A DNA stretch of 64,000 nt from Rhynchopus euleeides (taxonomy: Eukaryota > Euglenozoa > Diplonemea > Diplonemida > Diplonemidae): positions 930,001 through 994,000 of the forward strand of contig OY723310.1 in assembly GCA_963210315.1 (NCBI GenBank), read 5' to 3'. The translations under genes were made by a program, and so were the position numbers. Below, in pieces: positions 35,074 to 45,100 of this stretch (position 1 is its first letter; every line of letters begins with the position of its first letter). The notes beneath the pieces were generated by a model. The model saw nothing but the letters and a program-made list of their open reading frames with translations. It was not told where the DNA came from and searched no databases.

Positions 35074-36216
35074 ATGGAAGTGTCAGTGCGTCATGTCGAG
35101 AGCGGGCGGAGCTGTGTCGTTGGTGTTGCGGATGGCGGGACCGTGCTCAGCCTGAAGGCGGATGCGCTCAAGGAGATGTTCGCAGGTTCCATCAACGCAG
35201 ACCGCGAGGCTGCAGGGCTGGCGGCACGCATCGAAGGGTGTGACGAGGGCCTGGACGATGCAGAGCGCGTTGCCAACACGCGTCTCGAGGTTGGGGATCG
35301 TGTCCAGCTCGTTCGGAGGTGGCCACACGTCAAGGCTCCGGCTGTCTACACCAGCGCGCCTGGGGATAGTATGTGCGTTACACTGTCGAGGTGTGGCACC
35401 CTGTGTTCAGTGGGGTGCGATGAAGGACACAACATCACTGTGTTTGACACCACGACTGCTGGCGTGGTGGCGGAGCTCACAAGCAACACACACGGGGATA
35501 AGGAAGTTTGTCATACCGCCTTCTCAGTGTGTGGGGCGTGGCTGGCAACGTGCTCAGATGACGGTACCATCTGTGTGTGGCTGACAGCAACGTGGGAACA
35601 GGTGTGGCGTCTGGAGGAGCACGCCACAGCGGTGTGGAGTGCAGGGTGGACACACTGTGGACGTCTCGTGTCGGGTGACTATCATGGGAAAGTGTGTGTG
35701 TGGGACTTGGAGAGCACACCAAGTGCCACAGTGCTGGAGGGGCACAGCATTGCTGTTTTTGGGATTGCAGTGTCAACTATGAGGATCTTCACCGGGTCAG
35801 CCGACAATACCATCCGCGTGTATGACATCAGCACTCTCACCCACACCGACACCCTGTCTGAGCACGTGAATTCTGTGTACCACATCGCCCTGACGAACGA
35901 CGAGCAGCACCTGGTGTCGTGTTCTAATGATAAATCTCTGAAGGTGTGGTGCACAACCACCCTCACCTGCATCCGTTCTGTCGCCCTCTCTGATACCCCG
36001 TACATGCTTGCCCTGTCACAGCCAGGTGATGTTGTGGCAGTGTGCCTTCCAAACTGCACCAAGTTGTACAACCTCAGCACCTTGCAGTGCTTTGGAGAAG
36101 TGGAGTCAGTGGGTGATGTTGCACTCAGCCCCTGTGGGAGGTGGATCTTCATATCAGGCGATGGTCCTGTGTCTGTGCGTGCTGTGTGTGATGTTCTGCG
36201 TGAGGGCAGCACTTAG
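35074..36216 (+). CDS. ubiquitin-like / WD40-repeat protein
   Basis: 380 residues from MEVSVRHVESGRSC, chosen because the sequence upstream is MITE-derived. The first 85 residues look like a ubiquitin-type beta-grasp: SVRHVESGRSCVVGVADGGT, a helix, then LDDAERVANTRLEVGDRVQL. This is inference from pattern. The remainder is about seven WD40 blades with classic ends: DDGTICVW, YHGKVCVWDL, ADNTIRVYDI, NDKSLKVW. It is a complete single-exon gene. WD40 propellers are protein-binding platforms, and a UBL plus propeller would fit an adaptor in ubiquitin or proteasome pathways. No specific ortholog recognised. Confidence 0.85.
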   Translation: MEVSVRHVESGRSCVVGVADGGTVLSLKADALKEMFAGSINADREAAGLAARIEGCDEGLDDAERVANTRLEVGDRVQLVRRWPHVKAPAVYTSAPGDSMCVTLSRCGTLCSVGCDEGHNITVFDTTTAGVVAELTSNTHGDKEVCHTAFSVCGAWLATCSDDGTICVWLTATWEQVWRLEEHATAVWSAGWTHCGRLVSGDYHGKVCVWDLESTPSATVLEGHSIAVFGIAVSTMRIFTGSADNTIRVYDISTLTHTDTLSEHVNSVYHIALTNDEQHLVSCSNDKSLKVWCTTTLTCIRSVALSDTPYMLALSQPGDVVAVCLPNCTKLYNLSTLQCFGEVESVGDVALSPCGRWIFISGDGPVSVRAVCDVLREGST

Positions 36217-36909
36217 GCAACCTCTTCTGCTTCTGTGCTTGCGGCGCACCGCCTTGCTCGTTGCCTCCCAGCACAGCACCTCCTGACCCTGCTGGTTGGA
36301 GGTAGCGTGCACTGCATCTGAGGTGCGACTGCGCAGGATGATACAGTGCTTCCGACAGCCTCTGCCCCCTCCCAAGCCCCTCCAACCACACTGCCCCTTG
36401 CACATAATGGTGTAGCAGAAGCCCCCATATTTCGTACTAGGTTCGTAGTCAACACCCCCCTTTTCTGCTGCACCAAATTTGATCTGCGTTTTCCCCCTTC
36501 TTTTTTTGCAGCGGGTTTTCCCGCTTCATCCGCACACCCGGTTGATCACACACATCATAATGCTGCAGAGAGAAGCTGTGTTGTGCAATACGACATGATG
36601 ACGGTAGGTTCGCCCCTCAGGACCCCTTTTTCAAAAATAGGGCAAAGTGCCCCTGAGACGCCCTTTTCGCCTTTTTTTTCTCCAAGGGCGCTACATCTAT
36701 GGACATCAAACACACTGCCCTCCTCACGGCGAGCTAAACCCACGCCTGCACACCCCCCCCCCCCCCTTTCGTAGACACCCCCCTTCCCCACCACTGTCTT
36801 GCCCTCCTTCTCCTTTCTCTCCCCTTTCTCTCTTCTTTTAATTTTCTTCGACTTCACGACCCCCCCACCTACCCCACTGTCACTGAGAGAAGCACCGCTC
36901 AACCTGCAG
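36217..36909. other. intergenic with polypyrimidine tract
   Basis: No gene supported. The last 150 bases are strongly C/T-rich (CCTTCTCCTTTCTCTCCCC) and end at the acceptor AACCTGCAG, ten bases before the next ATG. Confidence 0.6.
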
Positions 36910-36918
36910 GAATCGAGG

Positions 36919-38403
36919 ATGGAACAGATCGAGCGTGATGCTGTGTGGTCTCTGCGTGACGAGCTCGAGATCGAGAGGGAGCGCCGCATGAATGCAGAGC
37001 AGCAGCTGGAGCGCGTCAGGCTCGCAGCCATGCTGTCCGAGCGGGAGGCGATGAACGCGACATACGACATGCTCGCAAAGTCCACCCGAACCCGCCCTAC
37101 AGCCGAGCAGCGCGCCCGCACCGTGCGCGACAGGCGCCGCTCACAGCCCCCCCGCGACCCACCCCTGCCTTACAAAGGCGGCATGACCTACATCAACAGC
37201 CCCACCAGCCCGCAGCGGGGCTCCTTCCGCGACAGCACCTCACGCATTGGCAGCCACGACACATACGCCTCGGGGGAGATGCTGCCCGCCTTTTCGCCAC
37301 CGAGGTGGCACGGGGGTGGTGCCGGCCCCCCAGCCGCCGGCGCACGGCCTGCCTCCCGCCACGCCTCCTCCAGGGGCGGCGGCGATGCCAGCTCCGTCGG
37401 CACGCCCGATGCCCTCCTCGCATCGTGGTCCCGCAGCGCGCCCTACGACACGGCAAGGAACAGACGCTCCCCCGGGGCCAGCGCGCGTGCTTCGCACAAC
37501 AGGGCGATGTCACCCACGCGCCCCCCGAAGGGCCTGCCTGGCGGTGGCACAGCCGTGGTGCCTATGGCACCGCAGCCCCCGATTCGCCACGCGCCGAGCG
37601 CCGGGTCACGCCGGCTGCGCGAGTCACCCCCACCGCCAACCCCGCCGGTGGAGTCAGCAGGCATGGCACAGGAGGAGTTCAACTTCACCCGCCCTGTCGA
37701 GCAGGGCTTTCTGAAGGACAAACGGCGCGGGCTCGGCCCCCTCAGCCCGATCTGCGTGAGGGGCGGGGCTGCGGCGTCGCGCGGCAGCAGGGCGGCCGCC
37801 GAGGCGCTGCCCCTGCCCCCCTCCCCTGGGAGGCGCCAGCTGCAGCATCTGCAGCAGCTGCAGCCGGAGGTGCAGCCGCAGCCCTTCCCTGCCTTCAGGC
37901 GGGGTGCTGACGGTGTCGGGGTTGGTGGGTCCCCCAGCAGGGGGCGGAGCTCCTCGCCACTCCGGATGTCGCCCCGGGCCCGTGATCCGGTGGGAGGCGC
38001 TGCGTTTCCCCTGGGCAGTGGTGTCAGTGGGGGAGGTGGAGGTGGCTTTGGAGGGAGAGGCACGCTGCACCCCGTCGAAGCCGCTGTGGCGGCTCTGCCC
38101 GCAGAGGTCCGTGAGAGGCGCCAGCTGGACCAGCTGCGTGGGCTGCTGCAGCCCGTGACACCGCACGGCCATAAGGAGGATATCGGACGGGGTACATCCC
38201 CAATCCGCACCTTCCGCCCTACGGGCGGCCACGGAGATGGCGGTTCTGTCTCTGCAGAGAAGCTCACACTGTCCCTCGACCTCCCACATCTGCCCGGTGG
38301 TGCAGGGGGGCTGGTGGGGGGCGGCTGTGGCGGGCGTGGTGGTGGCGGCGGCCACGGGTTCCCCCCCGCGATATTGCAGGGTGGGGTTTCGTTTAACCAC
38401 TGA
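36919..38403 (+). CDS. disordered Pro/Gly/Arg-rich protein with N-terminal coiled coil
   Basis: 494 residues from MEQIERDAVWSLRDELEIER, the first Met after the acceptor at 36909. The open frame extends further upstream, but that part is the pyrimidine tract. Residues 1-60 form a charged coiled coil; the rest is low-complexity, rich in Pro, Arg, Ser and Gly, with several S-P and R-x-x-S sites, Gln/Leu repeats (LQHLQQLQ) and glycine runs near the end. No known domain. The composition suits a cytoskeleton-associated or phospho-regulated scaffold. It lies co-directional with the WD40 gene. Confidence 0.72.
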   Translation: MEQIERDAVWSLRDELEIERERRMNAEQQLERVRLAAMLSEREAMNATYDMLAKSTRTRPTAEQRARTVRDRRRSQPPRDPPLPYKGGMTYINSPTSPQRGSFRDSTSRIGSHDTYASGEMLPAFSPPRWHGGGAGPPAAGARPASRHASSRGGGDASSVGTPDALLASWSRSAPYDTARNRRSPGASARASHNRAMSPTRPPKGLPGGGTAVVPMAPQPPIRHAPSAGSRRLRESPPPPTPPVESAGMAQEEFNFTRPVEQGFLKDKRRGLGPLSPICVRGGAAASRGSRAAAEALPLPPSPGRRQLQHLQQLQPEVQPQPFPAFRRGADGVGVGGSPSRGRSSSPLRMSPRARDPVGGAAFPLGSGVSGGGGGGFGGRGTLHPVEAAVAALPAEVRERRQLDQLRGLLQPVTPHGHKEDIGRGTSPIRTFRPTGGHGDGGSVSAEKLTLSLDLPHLPGGAGGLVGGGCGGRGGGGGHGFPPAILQGGVSFNH

Positions 38404-40962
38404 TGGGGGGGAGGGGGGAGGTGTGAGGGCTGGCATATCCTTGTTTTGTTAGATTTAATACCCCCCCCACCCCTTTGCCACTGTGTGAGCGGGTCGCTGA
38501 TTGGGGAGATGGGGGGGGATTGATGTGATTGGGGTGGGGGAGGAGGTGCGGGAGGCAGTTTTTCTCCCTTTTATTGCCAACGCCCCTGCCACCCGTCTCC
38601 CCACCACCCACGCAAGACACAGCCTGCATAGCGAGTGAAGGGGAGGTCAACTCTGTGCTTTACCTTTCTTCTGCCCCACCCCCATCCCCACCGCCACCGC
38701 CACCGCCACTCACACGCGAGTGAACAGAGGGCGAGACAGCCCTCACCCCTTTGTTGTTTGTACACCCGTCTCCCCTCTTCACTTCCATGTGCATCCACCT
38801 CCATGCCCTCCTATGTCCCTGTGGTGTGCAGCCCCAGCAGGTTTCGTGTTTGTGTGGCCCGAAGGGGGAAAGAAAACGGTTCCCTCTCGTCGGTCCTTCT
38901 GATCCCCCCCCGCACTTGGCACGGGAAGGCGGTGTTTAGCGTGTGTGGGAGTGCAGATCATATCAAGCAAAGGTGCTTGGTGTGTTCTGCACAAAAACTG
39001 CCACTCCAGAAGGATTCATGTATGTGGCACACCAGTGGCCGGACAGTCGATTCTACAGAGGTGGGTCCCCTCCCGGGTGCCTGTGTGGGTCATGTCAGTC
39101 TCAGGGTAAGTCTGAGGGTTTCAGCCTCCTAAGGTCGACCCCCCCAAGGTCTAATTTTCTCTTTCTTTGCACTATAAGGCCCGTGGCAAACGTTCGGTAT
39201 CCTGCAACACATGGCACTATCAGACACCGTTCGGGCAAAACAGAATCACGCTGGTGCCCCTGATGATCGTATCGGAGGGCATCGGAACTACGCAATCCGG
39301 TAATTCGGGTTTTCTGAAATTTTCAGGGGGGAGGGGGCACCAGCAGCCCCGAGGGTTTTTTTTATTCCGCACACTCGTGTGAGCAGAAAGTCACCCACCA
39401 CAGCAAGCATCCAAACGTGCTCTATACACTAACCCCACCCTTCATCAGGCTCAGGGTGTGATTATCATTTCAGGGTTTGTGTGTAGAAGCGTCAACGCAT
39501 CAACAAACAAAATACAGGCTAAGAGCGGTTGCTGCTGAATGGTGAAGTGACTTTCCTGCGTTGTTCTTTTGTTTAGCTCTCCACATGCCACGGGAGGCAC
39601 ACCCGTCGGAGGTTCAGCATTGTCGCGCCCTTCACCCTCCTAACCCGCACACCGCCTCTGCGCCAAACTCCTCTCTGCAGCTGCAGCCCCGGGCGGCTCT
39701 CTTATATTATCCGATCACACATCCGCCTCCACATCAGTTCTTGCTGACCTGGGCATCACAGTGCTTTTACTGCACTGATCCATCCGTTTTTGTTTTATCT
39801 TCCACAACCACTCTCAGGGGTGTGCGTGTGTGTGCGCATCTGCACTGTAGGCGGTAACGCATTTGGGAACGCTGTGCGAGGGGGTTGGAACATGCCCTGC
39901 GCGCACACACAACATATTGCACACATTCACCTGTGTCTGTATCACTTTCGGGTCGACACCCCTCCCCCTCCCCTCCCACCCACCTGTGACCCTCGTTGTG
40001 AAGAGGCGGAAAGAAAATCGCCAGTGGAAGGGGTGTGGGGGCGCCTTGTTTCTGCGACATGCTTGCCACAGTGGGGCAGCATACCGTGTATGTGATTGCT
40101 GGTGTGTGTCTGCTGGTGACAACTGCCGTGCGTGGCGAGCGGCAGTTGTCGTACTCCTCGCCTGACAAGCGCATGGGTGCTCAACATGTCCCGACACAGC
40201 ACAAGGCTGGCACAGGCAAGCCGAAGCTTCCATTGTTGGGATTAACCTGGCGATCCAACTCCAGCAGCGTGTGCCGTGTGACCTTTCCTGTCCCCCCCCC
40301 CCCCCACCCCGTTTCCAGCCCGTAGCGCATTGTGCCCAGCCCTGCGCCCCTCCCTGCGCTGCTTTGTGTTGTACTGTACCCCTCCCCGCCACCACCACCC
40401 CCCTACCCCACCCCTATCTTCCCCTGGCCTCGCCGGTCTGTTTTTTAGATGTAATTGCTGTTCCCACGCGTGACGGACGTCCGCCCGCTGTGTTTTCATT
40501 GCTGCTGCTGTCTTGCCGGGAGAGGGAGGGGGGGTGAAGGGGGTGTGAATGCCGCAAGGCTTCTGTCGTCGTGTGTGCGTGTGAGGGTGTGGGGGTGGGG
40601 GTTTATTGCACTACACAACTGGCACAGCGATCTCCAGCAGCACGGCAATGGTAAGAAGAACGATGTGGGGGGTAGTAACGGAGATTCCCTCACCCCACCC
40701 CAGCCCACCCCAGCCCACCACAAACTCGTTTGAGCACCGTAGATGCGTAGGGGGAGTCATGAGGTCGAGGAAGGACGGGCGATATGACCTGTTATGACTT
40801 GAAGAGTCAGGTTGCGAGGATGTGGGACTTCCACATGCGTACCCAATCGGGATTTTTTTTGGGTTCGACCTTGCACACACTAACCTGCTTCTATCCACAC
40901 CACCACCACCACCCCCTCCCTTCCCCCAGCGGGCAGCTCCACCACGCTGGTTCCTCAGCAAC
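38404..40962. other. 2.6-kb intergenic region
   Basis: No supported gene despite many short open frames. It holds C- and G-homopolymer runs, an inverted repeat GACAACTGCCG / CGGCAGTTGTC at about 40118-40150, and finishes with a pyrimidine tract CCACCCCCTCCCTTCCCCCAG at 40909-40929 plus a second AG at 40958. Non-coding exons of the next gene could lie here. Confidence 0.55.
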
Positions 40963-42408
40963 ATGATATCATGCGACGCCAGGCTGGACATGCAGAGGGG
41001 TGTGCCTGCCCCTCTGCTGAACCCTTCTGCCGAGGGGAGGCGCGACATCCTTGACGGCCGCACGATCCCCAGCAGCGCCCTGTGGAGCGCCACCGTCACC
41101 GAAGCAGAGCCTGTCGAGCTGGACGACGAAACCTCCGGCTACCTCAGCATCGTGTCGCCCTATGGGCGGCTTTCCTGCGGCGGGCGCTACCAGGGGGGTG
41201 CTGTCGAGAGCTGCCCGCTGTCGGACCAGCGGCGCACCACCGACCCCCTCCAGGTGGCACAGCGCCACCCCCCACTCCCGTGGACGGAGTGGATCACGCG
41301 CCCGGTGCACCTCCCGTCGCTCGCAGAGGCGGGACTTGCCTACGATACGCAGTGGTACAGCAGGCCAGCGCAGGCAGGCATCCAGGAAAGGGTTGCACAG
41401 TATGTCGACGGGCCTCCTTCGCCTGGGAAGGCGTGCCACGCAAACACGCGCTGCATCAGTGCTGCGGATGGCGAGCACCCGCTGTGCGATCTGCAGGGCG
41501 GTGTGCTGGACGTGTTGGAGGTGGAGGTGCGTTGGGGTGGCCCGGCCCCGATGTGCATCACAGCCGTGCTGTTGGATGGGCGGGTGCCCATCGCGGCGGA
41601 GTACGTCGGGAGGGTCAGCAACGCGCAGCGTTGGTTCCTCGCAGAGTCGCGGTACTGCGTGATGGGGCATGTTCTGTATGACCACGACAGCACAGGGGGC
41701 TACGCAACAGTCACCGTGCACCTCAGCGAGCTCCCCACAGAGGTGACAGCCATATACTTCCTTGCGACCGGAGGGGATTTTCACCTGATGGATTCCCTGG
41801 TGTGCAGGGTGGCCAGCAGGGAGACGCTCTTCACAGAGAAGTTGCAGTGCCAATACCTCCTCGATCTGACAGAGGACTGCGCGCGCTCCCGCGCGAAGAG
41901 TCTCGCCTTGTGCCGGTTGATTCGGAGGAAGCACAGCTGGACGTTCTGCGGGGTGGCTCTGGAAGGTGTGTTGGAGAGCACCTACGACGACATGCTGCCG
42001 TGCATCTATGCGGATTCAACTGTCGAGCGGCTGCCCCCTGCAGGCCTGCATCGCAAGGTGCAGAGGGGCGTGCTGCCGGAGGATTTGGTCGCCATCGGGG
42101 AGCTGGCTTTCGCAGGGGCAGTGACCCCGCAGCTTGTTGCCGACACGCTCAACGCGCATGCTTCAGAGCCGGGAGGCAAACTGCTGTCCGTGCCTCAATA
42201 CTTTGATGTGGTGGACCAGCTCAGCTGGGTGTCCGGTGCGCCTGCCCAGCCCCGCGAAGTGCTGCAGCGGCAGACGGAGCTGCAGCTGCGGGAGCTCGGG
42301 TTGAGCCGGGGGCGCTGCCTCGACCTGCGCAGCGTCCTGCAGCTTATTTCAAGATCCAGCCTGGGCGAAACGCTGAGAGGGAAGGCGACGCGCCAGCGCG
42401 CCCCATGA
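40963..42408 (+). CDS. TerD-domain (tellurite-resistance/stress type) protein
   Basis: 481 residues from MISCDARLDMQRG, a few bases after an AG acceptor. Residues about 184-342 follow the TerD pattern: LDVLEVEVRWGG, a strand-rich core, VTVHLSELPTEVTAIYFLAT (compare TerD ...DLSKLPADVDKIVFV), then SLALCRLIRRKHSWTFCGVA (compare ...ELYRHGGEWKFRAVG). The acidic calcium-binding residues of bacterial TerD are not obvious. N-terminal third and C-terminal helical part (QLVADTLNAHASEPGG) unassigned. TerD proteins are mainly bacterial stress proteins but also occur in protists. Function in this cell unknown. Confidence 0.75.
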   Translation: MISCDARLDMQRGVPAPLLNPSAEGRRDILDGRTIPSSALWSATVTEAEPVELDDETSGYLSIVSPYGRLSCGGRYQGGAVESCPLSDQRRTTDPLQVAQRHPPLPWTEWITRPVHLPSLAEAGLAYDTQWYSRPAQAGIQERVAQYVDGPPSPGKACHANTRCISAADGEHPLCDLQGGVLDVLEVEVRWGGPAPMCITAVLLDGRVPIAAEYVGRVSNAQRWFLAESRYCVMGHVLYDHDSTGGYATVTVHLSELPTEVTAIYFLATGGDFHLMDSLVCRVASRETLFTEKLQCQYLLDLTEDCARSRAKSLALCRLIRRKHSWTFCGVALEGVLESTYDDMLPCIYADSTVERLPPAGLHRKVQRGVLPEDLVAIGELAFAGAVTPQLVADTLNAHASEPGGKLLSVPQYFDVVDQLSWVSGAPAQPREVLQRQTELQLRELGLSRGRCLDLRSVLQLISRSSLGETLRGKATRQRAP

Positions 42409-43046
42409 GAGCCTGAGCTGATGCCAGGGCTTGGGTGCTCAAGCGATCCTAACATATGGGGTGGAGGAGGTGGAAGGAGGTGGGGGTGAGGCCAATGCAT
42501 GCTGCTGTTTCCACCAGCATCTTTTGGTTTTTGTTTTAAAAACAGCGGCACGGGTTGTCACACAGCGCCTTCTGGCGTTTGTGCGGTGCTAGCGGTGGAG
42601 GGTGGTGGTGGTGGTGTTGGTGGGGTAGGGCATGGAGTTGCCAGATCACCAACCCAGCGCTCCCCCCAGCACACCGCCCTGTTCTCCCGAATTTGCTGCA
42701 GCGAGGGGGGGGGGGTTAACAGTAGATCGTGGCTCTCAACGAGGATGCACACGTCCCATCTCTCCATCCCCTCACCCCCCTCATCCCACTCCCACCCCCC
42801 ACCCCTCTACCCTCGACAGGGGATGCGGTAATCCTCGCGGCTACTCAATCATAATTATTATTACCAGTCACGTCGACGATACGAGCGTCGTAGAATACGA
42901 GCGACGAAGCGTAGCGAGTGTGCGCTCAACGAAAAGTAGCCCGGAACTGCCTTTTTTGCAGTTGCTGGGCAGGGTGTTTCTCTTATTCTTGCGGAAGGAG
43001 TATGATTTTTTTTGCCCCACCAACCACCCAACCACCCCATACATAG
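42409..43046. other. intergenic with acceptor before the Sec12-like gene
   Basis: Non-coding, with G-runs and C-runs. The tract TTTTTTTTGCCCCACCAACC...CATACATAG ends in AG at 43046, 33 bases ahead of the start codon. Confidence 0.55.
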
Positions 43047-43078
43047 GGACGGGGCGGGGGCCTCGGCACGGCGGCACC

Positions 43079-44899
43079 ATGTCGACCAAGAAGGCCAAGA
43101 AGGACCCGGAGACCATGGTCCAGAACATCCACGCAGACGCGGGGGCAAAGGAGGCGATCTTCGAGCTGACCTGCCCCATCTATGCCCTCTCCTGGCTGAA
43201 GGGCAAGCTTGTGGTGGCCGGCGGATCCCCCCCGGGCTTCGGGCAGGGGCGCCCCCTGGGGTTCATCGACATCCACCCGGATGACCCGCGCAAATCGCGC
43301 AACAAATACGCCCCGACGGGGGATGAGAACGTGGAGGCCATGTCCCGCATCGCCCCCTTCCGATCCGGAGGCTTCATCACAGTCTGCGCCTACGGGGAGT
43401 CGATGTGCTTCGAGATGCTGGACCCCGAAGGCATGTCGCACCGCCCCATCGCACGGTACACCCACTGCCGTGACCTGCCGGAGATGAAGCAGTGCCCGGA
43501 ACGACTCGTCGCCCTGTCTCCCAGCGGGCGCATCGCTGTGGTCACCACCGACAGCAACGCGCTGCATGTCGTGGCTCTGGAAGACACACCTGCGGGCAGC
43601 CGGGAGGGCGCCCAGTCACTCTTCCGCGCCCGCCCCGTGGCTGTGCTGCGTGGGCATGCGAAGGACATCCGCTCTATCGACATGGCGCCGCTGCTGCCGC
43701 CGGAGGGTGTCGTGATCCCCCCGACGAAGCCCACCCCCCTGCTGATCGCCACCGTGTCGTTTGACGGCACGCTGCGGCTGTGGCGCACCGCGGATGCGCC
43801 TCTCCAGCCATCAGACGACTGGGCGAGCCGGATACACGCCGTGTCGATGCCGGCAGGGATTATCAACCTCACCCAGCCCCCGCAGTTCCCCGACAACGGG
43901 AAGGCGCATAAGCGGTTCGGGCTGTGCGGGATCCGCTTCAGCAGCGACGGGCGGCAGCTCCACACCGCGATGACCCGTGCGGGCGGCCCCTCCTTCCTCG
44001 TGTCCTACGCCATCAGCTGGAAGAAGGAGACCGGGAAGGGCAGCCAATACTCACTCAACTGCTCCACCCTCTCCTCCGTCGAGATCGACAAGGCGGACGC
44101 GGTGACCTCCCTCGAGTTCTCCCCCTGCGGGCGGTACCTTGTGTACGGCAATGCCGGGGGATGCGACGTGGCTGTCGCCACGGCGGACGGGGACATCCTG
44201 CACCGCTTCCCCGGGCATCACATCGGGCCGCTGACGCACACCGCCATCCGCACCCTCCCGGGCAACCGCCTCCTCATCGCAACTGCCGGCGCGGGCGACA
44301 CCTGCCTGCGTGTGAACGAGCTCCGCATGCTCGAAGGGATGAAGGCGGCGGACGTGCTGAAGGTGGCAGGCTCTCTTCTCCTCACTGTCATCTCCGTCGC
44401 AGCCGCCCTGTGGTACTCCGCGGACCCCAAGACGCAGGAGTGCCTCCTCTCCAAGGTGTACAACACGGGTGCCGGCAGCAGCGCGCAGCCCGCATCGCTC
44501 CACCTCCTCGACGAATCGAAGGAGGCGCTGAACGTGCTGAAGCAGGTGTTGGACTCGCGTGCCCTGCTCTTCATGAGCTTCAAAGACCCGGAGGTGCTCC
44601 TGAAGCTGATCGGGGCACCGGTCGCGGCCCTCATCCTGACGGTGCTGGCATGCGCGTCGACGTTCGACTTCATGCTCTTCGCGTGGGTGTCCTTCGCCAC
44701 AGGCGTCTACACAGGAGAGGGGTTCCTCAGGCTGCTCCCTGCCTCGCATACGGCGCGCAACCACCACTACCTGCTGGCCCTGATGGGGGCCATGTTCTTC
44801 TTCGACGCGCTGTTCCGCTCCCCTCCGAAGGACCCTTCGTTGTCGCAGGGGTCTGTGGTGATGCAGAAGAAGCAGGGCGTGCGTCTCGGCATGGTATGA
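43079..44899 (+). CDS. Sec12/PREB-like WD40 membrane protein
   Basis: 606 residues from MSTKKAKKDPETMVQN. The N-terminal two-thirds is a WD40 propeller with the Sec12-type opening (YALSWLKGKLVVAGGSPPG) and later blades (FDGTLRLWRT, VTSLEFSPCGRYLVYGN). A transmembrane helix follows near residue 430 (VLKVAGSLLLTVISVAAALW), with further hydrophobic segments at 510-545 and 560-580. In Sec12/PREB the propeller is the exchange factor for the COPII GTPase Sar1 at the ER, anchored by one helix; the two or three extra C-terminal helices here are unusual. Single exon, complete, co-directional with its neighbours. An alternative is an unrelated WD40 membrane protein. Confidence 0.75.
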   Translation: MSTKKAKKDPETMVQNIHADAGAKEAIFELTCPIYALSWLKGKLVVAGGSPPGFGQGRPLGFIDIHPDDPRKSRNKYAPTGDENVEAMSRIAPFRSGGFITVCAYGESMCFEMLDPEGMSHRPIARYTHCRDLPEMKQCPERLVALSPSGRIAVVTTDSNALHVVALEDTPAGSREGAQSLFRARPVAVLRGHAKDIRSIDMAPLLPPEGVVIPPTKPTPLLIATVSFDGTLRLWRTADAPLQPSDDWASRIHAVSMPAGIINLTQPPQFPDNGKAHKRFGLCGIRFSSDGRQLHTAMTRAGGPSFLVSYAISWKKETGKGSQYSLNCSTLSSVEIDKADAVTSLEFSPCGRYLVYGNAGGCDVAVATADGDILHRFPGHHIGPLTHTAIRTLPGNRLLIATAGAGDTCLRVNELRMLEGMKAADVLKVAGSLLLTVISVAAALWYSADPKTQECLLSKVYNTGAGSSAQPASLHLLDESKEALNVLKQVLDSRALLFMSFKDPEVLLKLIGAPVAALILTVLACASTFDFMLFAWVSFATGVYTGEGFLRLLPASHTARNHHYLLALMGAMFFFDALFRSPPKDPSLSQGSVVMQKKQGVRLGMV

Positions 44900-45100
44900 A
44901 ACAGAGCAGACGGTTGTAACAAAAAATGTTTGGGGTTGCCTTTTAACCAAAGCGTTTGAACCCTGTTTGTGGTAAAGCAGTCACGCCCGGGTTATGTGGG
45001 AGGTGAAGGGTGAAGGGTGAAGGGTGAAGGGTGAATGGTGGGGGTGGGTCTTCTTTGCCAATGCGTGCGCTCTGTGCTTTCCCAACGTCACCCTGCGCAG

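Noticed and set aside
30592..38403. The two coiled-coil ORFs as exons of one gene
   Set aside because: A complete WD40 gene and several mobile elements lie between them, and each ORF has its own acceptor and start.
38404..40962. Small proteins in the intergenic region (for example a second MPSYV start at 38808)
   Set aside because: Short frames in homopolymer-rich DNA without codon bias, splice support or motifs.
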